Source: Candidatus Paracaedibacteraceae bacterium (GTDB taxonomy: Bacteria; Pseudomonadota; Alphaproteobacteria; Paracaedibacterales; Paracaedibacteraceae). Taken from it: a stretch of DNA of 64,000 nucleotides. Positions 10,611-19,759 of this stretch are shown in pieces. The stretch lies in NCBI GenBank assembly GCA_019636055.1, contig JAHBYH010000001.1:186001-250000 (forward strand), read 5' to 3'. The translations under genes and the position numbers were made by a program. How positions within the stretch are numbered: position 1 is the stretch's first letter; each line of letters starts with the position of its first letter. The notes under the pieces are model-generated. The model saw only the letters and a list, made by a program, of their open reading frames with translations. It was not told the origin of the DNA and ran no database searches.

Positions 10611-11450
10611 ATGGCACAGATTATAGACGGGAAAGCATTAGCAGCACGCTTGCAACATGATCTTACAATCAAAGCACGCGATCTCAAGGTCAAACTTGGT
10701 CGCGAGGTCTGCCTTGCTGTCATTCTTGTAGGAAATGATCCCGCCAGTCATATCTATGTCTCGAAGAAAGCTGAAAAAGCCGCAGAGATTGGTATTCGCA
10801 GCATAAAACATATCTTACCGGAGACAACGTCTCAAGAAGAATTGAATACTCTGATCAACCAACTGAACCAAGATGAGTCTGTCGATGGGATTTTGCTGCA
10901 GCTTCCCCTACCAAAACATCTTAATCGCCTAGAAAGCATTTCAAAAATCGACCCACGAAAAGATGTGGATGGGCTTCATCCGACTAATCAAGGTTTATTA
11001 TTTCAAGGTCTACCAACCCTTGCCCCCTGTACGCCTCAAGGGTGCATCCAGTTGATCAAATCCTGTCGTGATGATTTGACTGGCAACCATGTTATTGTCG
11101 TTGGTACATCCGTTCTGGTTGGACGCCCCCTTCTACCTCTATTAATCGCTGAAGGAGCTACTGTGACTTTGGCCAACTCAAAAACACAGAATCTAGCAAA
11201 ACTGACAAGCCAAGCAGACATCTTGATTTCCGCCACGGGGCGCGCCAGCCTTATTACGGCCGATCATGTTAAAAACGGCGCTATTGTTATCGACGTCGGC
11301 ATCACACGCCATAATGGAAAGTTAACTGGGGATGTGGACTTTGATACAGTCAAATCTAAAGCATCCTTTATCACGCCTGTCCCTGGTGGGGTTGGCCCCA
11401 TGACAATCATCAATCTAATGGCTAATGTGATCCGAGCAGCATCAAATTAA
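10611..11450 (+). CDS. folD: Methylenetetrahydrofolate dehydrogenase / cyclohydrolase
   Basis: FolD interconverts 5,10-methylene-, methenyl- and 10-formyl-tetrahydrofolate, feeding purine and fMet-tRNA synthesis in the cytosol. The 279-residue product contains IIDGKALA at the N-terminus, VGNDPASHIYVSKK (substrate and catalytic Lys region), DGILLQLPLPKH, KDVDGLHPTN, PCTPQG, the nucleotide loop GTSVLVGRPL (usually GRS at its start) and PVPGGVGPMT. Length is typical. ATG 10611 is chosen because the family begins with MAxxIDGK. An in-frame ATG at 10599 would add four residues, and neither has a strong ribosome-binding site. Confidence 0.95.
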   Translation: MAQIIDGKALAARLQHDLTIKARDLKVKLGREVCLAVILVGNDPASHIYVSKKAEKAAEIGIRSIKHILPETTSQEELNTLINQLNQDESVDGILLQLPLPKHLNRLESISKIDPRKDVDGLHPTNQGLLFQGLPTLAPCTPQGCIQLIKSCRDDLTGNHVIVVGTSVLVGRPLLPLLIAEGATVTLANSKTQNLAKLTSQADILISATGRASLITADHVKNGAIVIDVGITRHNGKLTGDVDFDTVKSKASFITPVPGGVGPMTIINLMANVIRAASN

Positions 11451-11540
11451 GAAAAAAATTATACATTAAAGACTACTTTCTTTATTTAAAATAAAATCTA
11501 TGATAATTTAACAAAAATAAATATTAAAATAATAACACAA

Positions 11541-12920
11541 ATGATACTCAAAACACTATTGACTGCCTGTTTGTTTCCTATAGTATTTGCTGCTGAGGAA
11601 TGCCAAAATGGTATAAATCTAGGAAATAACACTTACTCTAAATCAGATTACCAACTCCCCGCCCATTCTAAAAAAGTAAAATATACCGAGACTCAGTCAG
11701 AAGACAAACAAGAACCATTAAGTACGCTACATCATGATATTTTTATTGAATTACAAACTCAGAATTTAACGACCGAGAGAAGAAGAGGCTTAACACTAAA
11801 ACTTTATGAGTCATCGACAAACCCATACAACTTATCAGCTATTTTTCATCTAGCAAGATGCATGGAGATTGGCCTACTATCGTGTAACCCAAAGGATAGT
11901 TGCTATTGCTTCATAATGCTAGGTACTCCCGATCAAAGAAATCAAAGAATTGTTAAAATTTACCAGAATCTGTCCACGCAGAACTATATACCAGCTATTT
12001 TTAGGCTCGCAAAAATATATTCACGACCGGAGTCTTATAACAAAGACTTGCTAATTTTCTATCTGACAAAAGCTGCAGAATTAAATGACCCGGAAGCAAA
12101 CTTTTTTCTCGCAACTTTATATCATACAGCAACTCACGCTGAACAAAACGGTGCATTAGCATTAAAACACTATACTATTGCTTCTAACCTTGGTTTTGCC
12201 GAAGCAACCTATCGACTGGCAGAGATCTATAGATCCGGCATTCTTGTAAAAAAATCCATGGCTCGAGCATACGAATTGTACCAAAAAGCAGCAGATCAAG
12301 GATCTTTCAAAGCTATGGTCCAAGTTTTAACACAAAGAATAGTACATGGTGATAATGTTACTGATTGCATACAAAAGTTACATACCCTGCACCAAAAAGG
12401 CATTATTGAGGCAACATATATACTTGGGACATTTTATGAATCAACAACTTACTCAGGCCTTTTATATGATACAGATAAAGCCTTTTCTTTTTTCCATAAT
12501 GCCGCTAGACGAAACCATGCAAAATCACAGTATATAATCGGATCTTATTATCACAAAGGCATAGCGCCTCAGCAAAGTCATACAGATTACCCCATGCTAG
12601 CAGAAGAATTTAATCTTGAAGTTGATAATCTTTTACCGATACATCGTTTTGAAAGCCCAACCCCCTTATTAACAGATGACGATTTTTCATGGGAAATACT
12701 CCCATCCCAATACACATTACAATTCAGAAAAGCGGTCTTCTGGCTAAAGCAATCTGCTGAAAACGGGCATATTCCAGCTAAATTTTTATTGGCCAGAATA
12801 TTACTCAATTCTTCAACAGAAGTTTTTGATCAACAGCAAAGCAAGGATCTTCTTGAATCAATTCCGCATCAGGATCTTATCAGGTTACTTATAAATTATA
12901 TGGATAAGAACCCGGAATAA
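11541..12920 (+). CDS. Secreted Sel1-repeat (TPR-like) protein
   Basis: The 459-residue product starts with a short hydrophobic signal sequence (MILKTLLTACLFPIVFA, then AEE), suggesting Sec export. From about residue 95 it is built of Sel1-type alpha-solenoid repeats. Examples are ALKHYTIASNLGFAEATYRL, ARAYELYQKAADQGSFKAM, KAFSFFHNAARRNHAKSQYI and KAVFWLKQSAENGHIPAKFL. Such repeats are protein-interaction scaffolds; in several intracellular bacteria (for example Legionella LpnE, EnhC) they take part in host entry or trafficking. The specific role here is unknown. The gene stands alone between folD and serC, with an AT-rich upstream region and a strong hairpin at 12937-12972 after it. Confidence 0.85.
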   Translation: MILKTLLTACLFPIVFAAEECQNGINLGNNTYSKSDYQLPAHSKKVKYTETQSEDKQEPLSTLHHDIFIELQTQNLTTERRRGLTLKLYESSTNPYNLSAIFHLARCMEIGLLSCNPKDSCYCFIMLGTPDQRNQRIVKIYQNLSTQNYIPAIFRLAKIYSRPESYNKDLLIFYLTKAAELNDPEANFFLATLYHTATHAEQNGALALKHYTIASNLGFAEATYRLAEIYRSGILVKKSMARAYELYQKAADQGSFKAMVQVLTQRIVHGDNVTDCIQKLHTLHQKGIIEATYILGTFYESTTYSGLLYDTDKAFSFFHNAARRNHAKSQYIIGSYYHKGIAPQQSHTDYPMLAEEFNLEVDNLLPIHRFESPTPLLTDDDFSWEILPSQYTLQFRKAVFWLKQSAENGHIPAKFLLARILLNSSTEVFDQQQSKDLLESIPHQDLIRLLINYMDKNPE

Positions 12921-12936
12921 TTATAAATCTTTTATA

Positions 12937-12972
12937 GGGATAGGGATTGAGTATATAATCAATCCTTATCCC
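12937..12972. terminator. Strong 14 bp stem-loop after the Sel1 gene
   Basis: GGGATAGGGATTGA (12937-12950) pairs with TCAATCCTTATCCC (12959-12972) through 14 pairs with one G-U, around an 8-base loop. A CTTTTTCTT tract follows about 10 bases later. It is probably the transcription end of the Sel1 gene, although the T-run is displaced. Confidence 0.6.
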
Positions 12973-13041
12973 TTGAATCGGCTTTTTCTTCACGCTATTC
13001 TGTAGACAGAAGTATTGATTAGATTCAGCCCCACACATAAA

Positions 13042-14169
13042 ATGAAAAAATATACTTTTGATCTGCCATCACAAAAACCAAGTTCCCCTTGCTTTGGATC
13101 GGGTCCATGCAAGAAAATCCCGGGGTGGACGCCACAAATCTTAGATTCAGCTTTTCTAAGTCGATCCCACCGCGCTCCGGATGGTGTTGCCCGCGTTCAG
13201 CATTTACTGAATCTCACTCGTGAAATACTTAATATTCCCAACGATTACGCCATTGCAATTGTTCCCGGGTCAGGAACCGGTGCCGTTGAAACGGCATTAT
13301 GGAATTTTTTAGGAGCACGACCGGTTGATGTCTTTGCTTGGGACGTGTTTGGCAAATTGTGGGTCACAGATACGGTTGAACAACTCCCTGTAGAAACTCG
13401 TTCTTTTGTGGTCGACTTTGGTCATATTCCTGACTTAAATCAATACGATCCAAAACACGACTGCATCTTTACATGGAATGGGACAAGTAGCGGCGTTATG
13501 GTGCCCGATACGGATTGGATTCCCCGTGACCGCACAGGACTGACGATCTGCGATGCAACATCATCCATGTTTGCTATTCCTGTTGACGACTGGTCAAAAC
13601 TTGACATCACATGTTTCTCTTGGCAAAAAGCCCTCGGTGGTGAAGGAGGACACGGCATGATTATCGTAAGTCCCCGTGCCCTGAAACATCTGGCACAGCA
13701 TACCCCCCATTGGCCAATCCCAAGATTATTTCGCCTTAAAAAGGATGATCAGGTCAATAGTGCAATTTTTGAAGCAAAAACAATTAACACCCCATCAATG
13801 TTGTGCATTGAAGATATGATTCAGGCTCTTGAATGGGCAAAGTCAATGGGTGGGGGAAAATCCCTTGCGGACAGAACCCTTAAAAATTTCAACATCATCA
13901 ACGATTGGGTTAATAACCACAGCATACTCAGTCATATGGCACCAGATCCGACAATCCGATCTCATGCCTCTGTCTGTATCAATTACCCCGGATCTATTGA
14001 TACTGTTGCTCAAGAACTAGCTGTATTGGGTGTCGCTTATGATATTAAAAACCATTTCTTAGCCCCGCCATCTTTTCGGATTTGGTGTGGACCAACCATT
14101 GAAACCAATGATTTGAAACTCTTAACACAATGGATAGATTGGGCAATCTCAAAAGATCAAACAAAATAA
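13042..14169 (+). CDS. serC: Phosphoserine aminotransferase
   Basis: SerC is a PLP enzyme converting 3-phosphohydroxypyruvate and glutamate to phosphoserine in serine synthesis; family members can also serve pyridoxal biosynthesis. The 375-residue product matches the alphaproteobacterial/archaeal-type subfamily. It contains FGSGPCKK near the start, IVPGSGTGAVETALWN (cofactor phosphate region), DATSS and SWQKALGGEGGHG with the Schiff-base Lys. The ATG at 13042 begins MKKYTFDLP. A TTG nine codons upstream (13015) is open but less likely, and neither has an obvious Shine-Dalgarno. It converges on rnd with only a 6-base gap. serA is not adjacent. Confidence 0.92.
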   Translation: MKKYTFDLPSQKPSSPCFGSGPCKKIPGWTPQILDSAFLSRSHRAPDGVARVQHLLNLTREILNIPNDYAIAIVPGSGTGAVETALWNFLGARPVDVFAWDVFGKLWVTDTVEQLPVETRSFVVDFGHIPDLNQYDPKHDCIFTWNGTSSGVMVPDTDWIPRDRTGLTICDATSSMFAIPVDDWSKLDITCFSWQKALGGEGGHGMIIVSPRALKHLAQHTPHWPIPRLFRLKKDDQVNSAIFEAKTINTPSMLCIEDMIQALEWAKSMGGGKSLADRTLKNFNIINDWVNNHSILSHMAPDPTIRSHASVCINYPGSIDTVAQELAVLGVAYDIKNHFLAPPSFRIWCGPTIETNDLKLLTQWIDWAISKDQTK

Positions 14170-14175
14170 TGATAG

Positions 14176-15243
14176 CTATATCTTAAAAAATCCGCTCTGA
14201 CTCAAAACCTGAGAACGCCATCCTTTCAAAAAAGGAATATCAGGCTCACCTCTTACAAAGGCCTTTAAGTCCGCTGTGGAGGCTAATAATTTTTCAGATA
14301 CGCCCAAATTATTTGCCACTTCAGAAAGCTTAAGCCTTATGGTTTCTAGTTTTTCCTGCTGCTTGATTGTCATTGCTCTGTGTTTTAGTCTTTTGGGCCA
14401 ATTCACTTCTGGAACCTGTTGCAAATCAGACCAAGTTGAAACCAATGAGGCCAAAACATCATCAACGACTTCATTATCCTCGACAAACAACTCACTAGTT
14501 TCAGCAATCTTTAATATCACGTCATCAGACAAAACACGACGACGGTTATAGTCTAATTTAATCGCCATTTTTTCTCGCCAATCACATAATCCTTTTAGAT
14601 AATGCAGTTGCTGAGGCTTATGATTACCGCGTTTAGCCAACCGTTGCCAATAATCATCCACAGGTTCAAACGTTTCAGGAATATACAAATGGTGCTGCTC
14701 TTCATAAAACCAAGACAGGCGATTTCGAGCAATTAATTCAGACTCAAGCTTTTGCTTAACTCCCGTTAAATAGAAAACATCCTTTGCTGCGTATTCTAGC
14801 TGAGAGCGAGGCAAAGGACGTCGCATCCAATTTGAATTCTGCTTAGATTTATTAAGAATGACACCCGCATATTCTTCGAGCAACCGTGCAAGGCTAATCT
14901 CATCAGCAGGATGTAAAAAAGTATAAGCCAGCTGAGTATCAAATAAATTGACCGGCAAACGACCAAAAACCTTATTTAAAACCTCAAGATCCTGACGACA
15001 CGAATGAAAAATCTTCACAACATCGGGATTCGCTAATAAATCATCAAGTGGTGATAAGTCACGTCCCTTTTCCAATGGATCAATCAGGACTGTATCAATC
15101 CCATCGGACAACTGGATTAAAGCAAGTTTCGGCCAATAGGTTGTAACTCGAGAAAACTCTGTATCAATAGCAATATCAGTTTGGGCAGAGAATTTATCAC
15201 ACCAATATTTTATTTCGGAAGATTTAATAAGCTGAAATGTCAT
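14176..15243 (-). CDS. rnd: Ribonuclease D
   Basis: RNase D is a 3'-5' exoribonuclease that trims tRNA precursors. The 355-residue product shows the DEDDy exonuclease pattern: IDTEFSRV (Asp, Glu), HSCRQDLEVL, FDTQLAY and YAAKDVFYL, followed by an HRDC-type C-terminal domain. The start is placed at ATG 15243 (MTFQLIKSSE). The longer open frame to 15300 would run into the tRNA-Leu gene. The position directly downstream of tRNA-Leu on the same strand suggests co-transcription with a substrate. Confidence 0.93.
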   Translation of the reverse strand: MTFQLIKSSEIKYWCDKFSAQTDIAIDTEFSRVTTYWPKLALIQLSDGIDTVLIDPLEKGRDLSPLDDLLANPDVVKIFHSCRQDLEVLNKVFGRLPVNLFDTQLAYTFLHPADEISLARLLEEYAGVILNKSKQNSNWMRRPLPRSQLEYAAKDVFYLTGVKQKLESELIARNRLSWFYEEQHHLYIPETFEPVDDYWQRLAKRGNHKPQQLHYLKGLCDWREKMAIKLDYNRRRVLSDDVILKIAETSELFVEDNEVVDDVLASLVSTWSDLQQVPEVNWPKRLKHRAMTIKQQEKLETIRLKLSEVANNLGVSEKLLASTADLKAFVRGEPDIPFLKGWRSQVLSQSGFFKI

Positions 15244-15256
15244 ATGAAATCGCAAA

Positions 15257-15343
15257 TGGTGCCCTCGGGGAGACTCGAACTCCCACGTATCTACATACAA
15301 CAGATTTTGAGTCTGCCGCGTCTACCAATTCCGCCACAAGGGC
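15257..15343 (-). tRNA. tRNA-Leu (anticodon CAA)
   Basis: The reverse strand folds as a class II tRNA. The acceptor GCCCTTG pairs with CGAGGGC, followed by discriminator A and an encoded CCA. The anticodon loop CTCAAAA sits in a GCAGA/TCTGT stem, there is a short variable arm, and the T-loop is TTCGAGT. It is 87 nt including CCA. Confidence 0.95.
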
Positions 15344-15432
15344 GCACCAACAAGATATATATATTAGATACATAGTTTTTATGGTATAAGTCAATAGAAA
15401 ACAATTTTTTTTGAAAAGAATTTCTAATCACA

Positions 15433-16038
15433 ATGACCGCGGAAACCATGACAGAAAACAAATCAAAATTATATCAATGGCTTATGCGACAAGCCAATAG
15501 TCCTTCAGCGCGCTGGATTCTCGCAAGCGTTGCCTTTGCTGAAAGCTCATTTTTTCCAATCCCACCTGATTTTATGCTAATCCCCATGGTTATTGCGAAT
15601 CGCACAAAAGCCTTTGTTCTTGCAGCAATATGCTCCCTATCATCAGTCTTAGGCGGAATTTTTGGTTATGCTATCGGCTTTTTCTTTATGTCAACACTAG
15701 GACAGTGGGTTATCGATGCTTATGGTCTTGAACAAGCCTTTGCTTCGTTCCAAAGCACGTTCCAAACCTATGGCTTTTGGATTATTGCACTCAAAGGCCT
15801 AACCCCCATTCCCTATAAACTTGTCACGATCGCTAGCGGTGCTTCACAACTTAACCTAGCCATGTTCATCTTGGCGTCTCTCATTAGTCGCACGATTCGC
15901 TTTATGATGTTAGCAAGTATTTTCTGGTATTTCGGAGAAGATGCAAAGAAACTTTTTGAGAAACACTTTAAACTTTTTACAATAATTAGTATTATGACCA
16001 TAGTAGTTGGATTCTTTATACTTAAGGCACTATTATGA
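15433..16038 (+). CDS. DedA/YqaA family inner-membrane protein (VTT domain)
   Basis: The 201-residue polytopic protein has about four to five hydrophobic segments. It carries the family hallmarks FFPIPPDFMLIP (re-entrant region) and LKGLTPIPYKLVTIASG with the conserved Arg/Lys-containing second loop. The family is implicated in membrane lipid distribution and envelope homeostasis; no substrate is assigned here. Its stop overlaps the dsbB start by 4 bases (ATGA), so the two are translationally coupled, and this pairing is common in alphaproteobacteria. A second in-frame ATG lies five codons downstream; the first is kept. Confidence 0.87.
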   Translation: MTAETMTENKSKLYQWLMRQANSPSARWILASVAFAESSFFPIPPDFMLIPMVIANRTKAFVLAAICSLSSVLGGIFGYAIGFFFMSTLGQWVIDAYGLEQAFASFQSTFQTYGFWIIALKGLTPIPYKLVTIASGASQLNLAMFILASLISRTIRFMMLASIFWYFGEDAKKLFEKHFKLFTIISIMTIVVGFFILKALL

Positions 16039-16541
16039 GACTTTTGGATTATTTGACACGGCGCAATTTCTTGATCTTATCCGCGATGGTGTCATTATCC
16101 TCCCTTGCCTTTGCCTATTATGCTCAATATTTTTTCGACATTGATCCATGTATTTTATGTCTATATGAACGTTATTTTTATTGGGGAATTGCCCTGATAG
16201 GATTTGTCGGTTTTATGTGGGATCACCCTCTGTTTTTTAATCTTAGCGGACTTATCTTACTGGGAGGTGGTGCCCTGGGATTATATCATCTCGGTGTTGA
16301 ACTGCATTGGTGGCAAGGAACCGCTGCCTGTCATGGCATAGCCTCTGGTAAAGCTAGATCCATTGAAGAGCTTCGCGCTATGCTTAAATCAAAACCTATG
16401 GCTCGGTGCGATCAAGCAAACTGGCATATTCTGGGAATATCTGCAACTTACCTTAATCTTGCATGGTTTTTGGGTTTCCTAGGATTATGGGGAGGGATTA
16501 CCCTAAAAAGTAAATCTAATTTGAAAAAAGAGAAAAACTAG
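16035..16541 (+). CDS. dsbB: Disulfide bond formation protein B
   Basis: DsbB reoxidises periplasmic DsbA, passing electrons to quinone in the inner membrane. The 168-residue product has four predicted transmembrane helices. The N-terminal periplasmic pair is CILC (Cys39, Cys42) directly followed by YERY, and the second periplasmic loop has Cys99 and Cys125. All four functional cysteines are therefore present. It overlaps the preceding DedA-like gene by ATGA and converges on emrB 14 bases later. Confidence 0.93.
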   Translation: MRLLDYLTRRNFLILSAMVSLSSLAFAYYAQYFFDIDPCILCLYERYFYWGIALIGFVGFMWDHPLFFNLSGLILLGGGALGLYHLGVELHWWQGTAACHGIASGKARSIEELRAMLKSKPMARCDQANWHILGISATYLNLAWFLGFLGLWGGITLKSKSNLKKEKN

Positions 16542-16555
16542 ACTGTTCTCTAGCT

Positions 16556-18121
16556 CTAATGCCCTGCGGTTTGTCCGCCAAACTCAACTTTTTTCATAAA
16601 CGGGATGATACAGAGCGATACAAAGAATATCGCTCCCATCAACCAATACAGATCATCAAAAGTCATGACGATCGCTTCTCGCATAGCCAGATCTTGAAGA
16701 ATTTTAAGAGCACTTAGATTTGCATCCGCTAAGTGAGAAAAACTAGACAGATAATCGGTTATATTATCGATAAAACTAACAACCTGATTATTGGTTAAAT
16801 CAATATTTTCCCGCAGAACTGAGTATTTTTCTTTCTGCCAATTCGATAAAAACGTATTAAAAACAGCCAAACCAATCGCGCCACCCAGATTCCTCATTAA
16901 GTTATACAGACCACTGGCATTAGCAACTTCGCTTACAGGTAATGTTCCCAAAGCCAAAGTATTAATTGGCATAAAACATAACATCATGGATAATCCGCGC
17001 ACAGCCTGCGCCGGAAAAAAGTCCCAAAACCCGGAATCAGCCGTTTGTCCTCCATTCAAGTGACACCCTAAACCAAATAAACCAAAGCCAAGAACCATCA
17101 TAAGCCTCAAGTCCATAACTTTGGATAATTTAGCAGCAATAGGCGCTGACATAAACTGAAAGACACCAACAACAGATACATATAATCCAATCTGATAACT
17201 GCTAAGCCCTTGAATCAGTGATAATTCAAGGGGCAACAGGTAAACCATGACGTAAAGACCACAACCAATGATAAAGCTAAAAATACAGCCAAGACGAAAA
17301 TTTGTATTTTGAAAAGCCTTGATATCAACCGCAGGCGATTCAATCGTCAACGAGCGTCGCACAAATAAAATACCTGCCAACAAAGATACAATTGACATAT
17401 TACGAATAACTTTACTCTCAAACCACTGATCACGTACCCCTTCTTCCAAAACATACTGCAAGGACCCCAAACATAGCGCAATATAAACAATGCCTAAAAA
17501 GTCAATTTTCTTAAGTAATTCAAGATGCGGCTGGTCAACATGAACATAAACCCAAGTCGTTAAACAAACCAAAATTCCCGGAACAATATTAATTAAAAAC
17601 AAAACATGCCATGAAAATACTTCGGTTAGATATCCGCCGAGCACAGGACCAATCGTCGGTGCCATCGTTACAACGCTACCGATAACAACAGTCATTAGTG
17701 GCTGCATCCGTTTCGGAAACATCGTATACACCACCGAAAATGTCGTTGGAATCATAATCCCACCAAATATTCCCTGTAATGCTCGGAATATAATCATGGA
17801 ATTGATATCCCATGCACAGGCCGCAGCAACACTCATGATTGTAAAACCAAAAGCTGCGGTAAAATAAATGTAACGCGTTGAGAAAACCCGAGCCAACCAT
17901 CCAGTCAATGGAATAATAATAACTTCAGCAATTAGATAAGATGTTTGTACCCAAGTGACTTCGTCTGTAGAAGCTGAAATTCCGGCTTGTATTTGGGCAA
18001 TGGACGACGCAACAATTTGGATGTCCAACACAGCCATGAACATACCAAAGACCAGACCCATAAAACCAATCCATTGTTCTCGGTTCGGAGCAGGAACATC
18101 ATCGACACGCAAGTCTGTCAT
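16556..18121 (-). CDS. emrB: EmrB-type MFS multidrug efflux permease (DHA2, 14 TM)
   Basis: This inner-membrane proton antiporter is the permease of an EmrAB-TolC-type efflux pump. The 521-residue product shows the DHA2 motif MAVLDIQIVASSIAQIQ in helix 1, TWVQTSYLIAEVIIIP, FRALQGIFGGIMIP and the motif C region MAPTIGPVLGGYL. About 14 hydrophobic segments are visible. ATG 18121 overlaps the emrA stop as ATGA; eight upstream codons of open frame lie inside emrA and are excluded. Substrates cannot be told from sequence. Confidence 0.92.
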   Translation of the reverse strand: MTDLRVDDVPAPNREQWIGFMGLVFGMFMAVLDIQIVASSIAQIQAGISASTDEVTWVQTSYLIAEVIIIPLTGWLARVFSTRYIYFTAAFGFTIMSVAAACAWDINSMIIFRALQGIFGGIMIPTTFSVVYTMFPKRMQPLMTVVIGSVVTMAPTIGPVLGGYLTEVFSWHVLFLINIVPGILVCLTTWVYVHVDQPHLELLKKIDFLGIVYIALCLGSLQYVLEEGVRDQWFESKVIRNMSIVSLLAGILFVRRSLTIESPAVDIKAFQNTNFRLGCIFSFIIGCGLYVMVYLLPLELSLIQGLSSYQIGLYVSVVGVFQFMSAPIAAKLSKVMDLRLMMVLGFGLFGLGCHLNGGQTADSGFWDFFPAQAVRGLSMMLCFMPINTLALGTLPVSEVANASGLYNLMRNLGGAIGLAVFNTFLSNWQKEKYSVLRENIDLTNNQVVSFIDNITDYLSSFSHLADANLSALKILQDLAMREAIVMTFDDLYWLMGAIFFVSLCIIPFMKKVEFGGQTAGH

Positions 18122-19146
18122 CGACACCGTACCGTTGCATAACAAGACATTCCCGGCTTTAACTTATCTAGATCATCCCCTTTCAGAACCAACTTTACAG
18201 GAATTCGTCGAACAATCTTTGTAAAGTTACCTGTCGCATTTTCAGGCGGCAAAATAGAAAATTCAGACCCACTTGCCGGTGCTAAACTATCAACACGCCC
18301 TCGAAACTTCTTACCCGGATAAGCATCAACTTCAACCCAAATACGATTACCGGCACGCATTTTAGTAATCTGAGTCTCCTTAAAGTTTGCCTCGACCCAA
18401 ACATCATTGGGCACCAAATAAGCAAGCGCAACGCCTGGGCGAACCAATTGCCCGATCTGCATGGCTTTGCGCCCTACTTTCCCATCAAAGGGGGCCTTAA
18501 CCTCGGTATAAGATAAATCTCGCTGAGCCTGATCCGCTTGTGCCTGGGCATTCACTAGTTGAGCTTTCCCCTCTTCTAATTGCGCTTCAAAAGCAGCTTT
18601 CTGGTTTTCAGCCCCTAAATGTTCTGCTTTTGATTTTTGAACTAAAGCCTTAGCATTCTTATATTGTGCCGTTGCATTATCCATCATTTGTTGAGAGACA
18701 GCACCATCTTTTAAAAGCCTTTGAAGACGCTTATTTTCTTTTGAGGCCTGCTCATAGGTCGCATTGGCCGAATCCATTCCAGCTTGCGCCTGATCGATCA
18801 GAGCCTCTTGCAGAGCAACCTGACTTTCCAATGAGCGAATCCTTGAAGAAATCACACGCACTTGACTTTCAGCCTGATCCAATCGTGATTTGTAATCACG
18901 ATCATCAATTTTAACTAAGATCTGGTCTTTTTGAACTTGTTGATTCTCATTAACCAAAACTTCTGTTATATATCCATTAACGCGCGGGCTTATTACCGTC
19001 ATATCGGCCTTAATATAGGCATTATCCGTTGACTCGAAACCATGAATGAAAAAAAACCAATACGCAAGTAACAAGAAAGCAAAAATAGATCCAAGCAAAA
19101 TAAGATTGCTTTTTAACCATAGTTTTAAAGAATCAGGAATTGTCAT
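18118..19146 (-). CDS. emrA: EmrA-type membrane fusion protein (HlyD family)
   Basis: EmrA is the periplasmic adaptor linking EmrB to an outer-membrane TolC channel. The 342-residue product has one N-terminal transmembrane anchor (about residues 14-34). It continues with a lipoyl half-domain (STDNAYIKADMTVISPRVNG), a long coiled-coil hairpin rich in Gln/Ala/Lys (about 80-195), then the second lipoyl half and beta-barrel (YTEVKAPFDGKVGRKA, GQLVRPGVALAYLVP). It ends at a TGA that overlaps the emrB ATG, so the two form one operon. The 118 bases upstream of its ATG should hold the promoter. Confidence 0.92.
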   Translation of the reverse strand: MTIPDSLKLWLKSNLILLGSIFAFLLLAYWFFFIHGFESTDNAYIKADMTVISPRVNGYITEVLVNENQQVQKDQILVKIDDRDYKSRLDQAESQVRVISSRIRSLESQVALQEALIDQAQAGMDSANATYEQASKENKRLQRLLKDGAVSQQMMDNATAQYKNAKALVQKSKAEHLGAENQKAAFEAQLEEGKAQLVNAQAQADQAQRDLSYTEVKAPFDGKVGRKAMQIGQLVRPGVALAYLVPNDVWVEANFKETQITKMRAGNRIWVEVDAYPGKKFRGRVDSLAPASGSEFSILPPENATGNFTKIVRRIPVKLVLKGDDLDKLKPGMSCYATVRCR

Positions 19147-19264
19147 AATTTGCCAAACGTAAAGCCCTTCGATGCTATAATTATAACTAAATACGAAACA
19201 ACATACTATAGTTATTCAAAGAATCGCAATTTCTTGTTTATAGAACTAAATCTGACTTGGGTAA

Positions 19265-19759
19265 TTACAAATAGTCGTGAAATTCTGCTAAAACTTTTCG
19301 ATATAAATCTTGTTTAAAACCAACAATAAGTTCTGGTAATTCTGCTGGGTCAATCCATTTATAAGCAACAAATTCAGGATGAGGTGTCGTTAAGTTAATT
19401 TCTGATTCATACCCATCATAACGCATCAGAAACCATTTTTGACGTTGGCCGATATACCGCCCTCCCCATAACTTATCTGATAGCTCTCGCGGTAAATCAT
19501 AGCTTAGCCAATCTTTCGATTCCGCTAGAACTGTCACATTAGCTGTACCAATTTCTTCCTGAAGTTCACGAAAAGCAGCCGTTTGCGGGGTTTCATCATG
19601 ATCAATTCCACCCTGCGGCATTTGCCAAGCATCCATCAACCCTGTCTGCGCCATATCAGCACGTTGACACACAAGAACCCGCCCGTGATGGTTTAAAACC
19701 ATCATTCCAACGCCAAGGCGATAATAAGGGTCATGATGCAACAAATAGGAATCAGTCAT
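19265..19759 (-). CDS. rppH: RNA pyrophosphohydrolase (Nudix)
   Basis: RppH removes pyrophosphate from 5'-triphosphorylated RNA, starting 5'-end-dependent mRNA decay; it complements the rne gene in the same window. The 164-residue product starts YRLGVGMMVLNHHGRVLVCQR and carries a complete Nudix box (GGIDHDETPQTAAFRELQEE plus IG). Trp and Tyr residues typical of the family follow (LSYDLP, GQRQKWFL). The start overlaps the stop of the preceding yibQ-like gene by 8 bases, indicating translational coupling. Confidence 0.93.
   Translation of the reverse strand: MTDSYLLHHDPYYRLGVGMMVLNHHGRVLVCQRADMAQTGLMDAWQMPQGGIDHDETPQTAAFRELQEEIGTANVTVLAESKDWLSYDLPRELSDKLWGGRYIGQRQKWFLMRYDGYESEINLTTPHPEFVAYKWIDPAELPELIVGFKQDLYRKVLAEFHDYL

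Noticed and set aside
15244-15300. N-terminal extension of RNase D
   Set aside because: It would read into the tRNA-Leu gene; the family start is the ATG at 15243.
18118-19146. EmrA as the type I secretion adaptor for the RTX protein
   Set aside because: It overlaps emrB and is typical of the drug-efflux group; there is no ABC transporter nearby.
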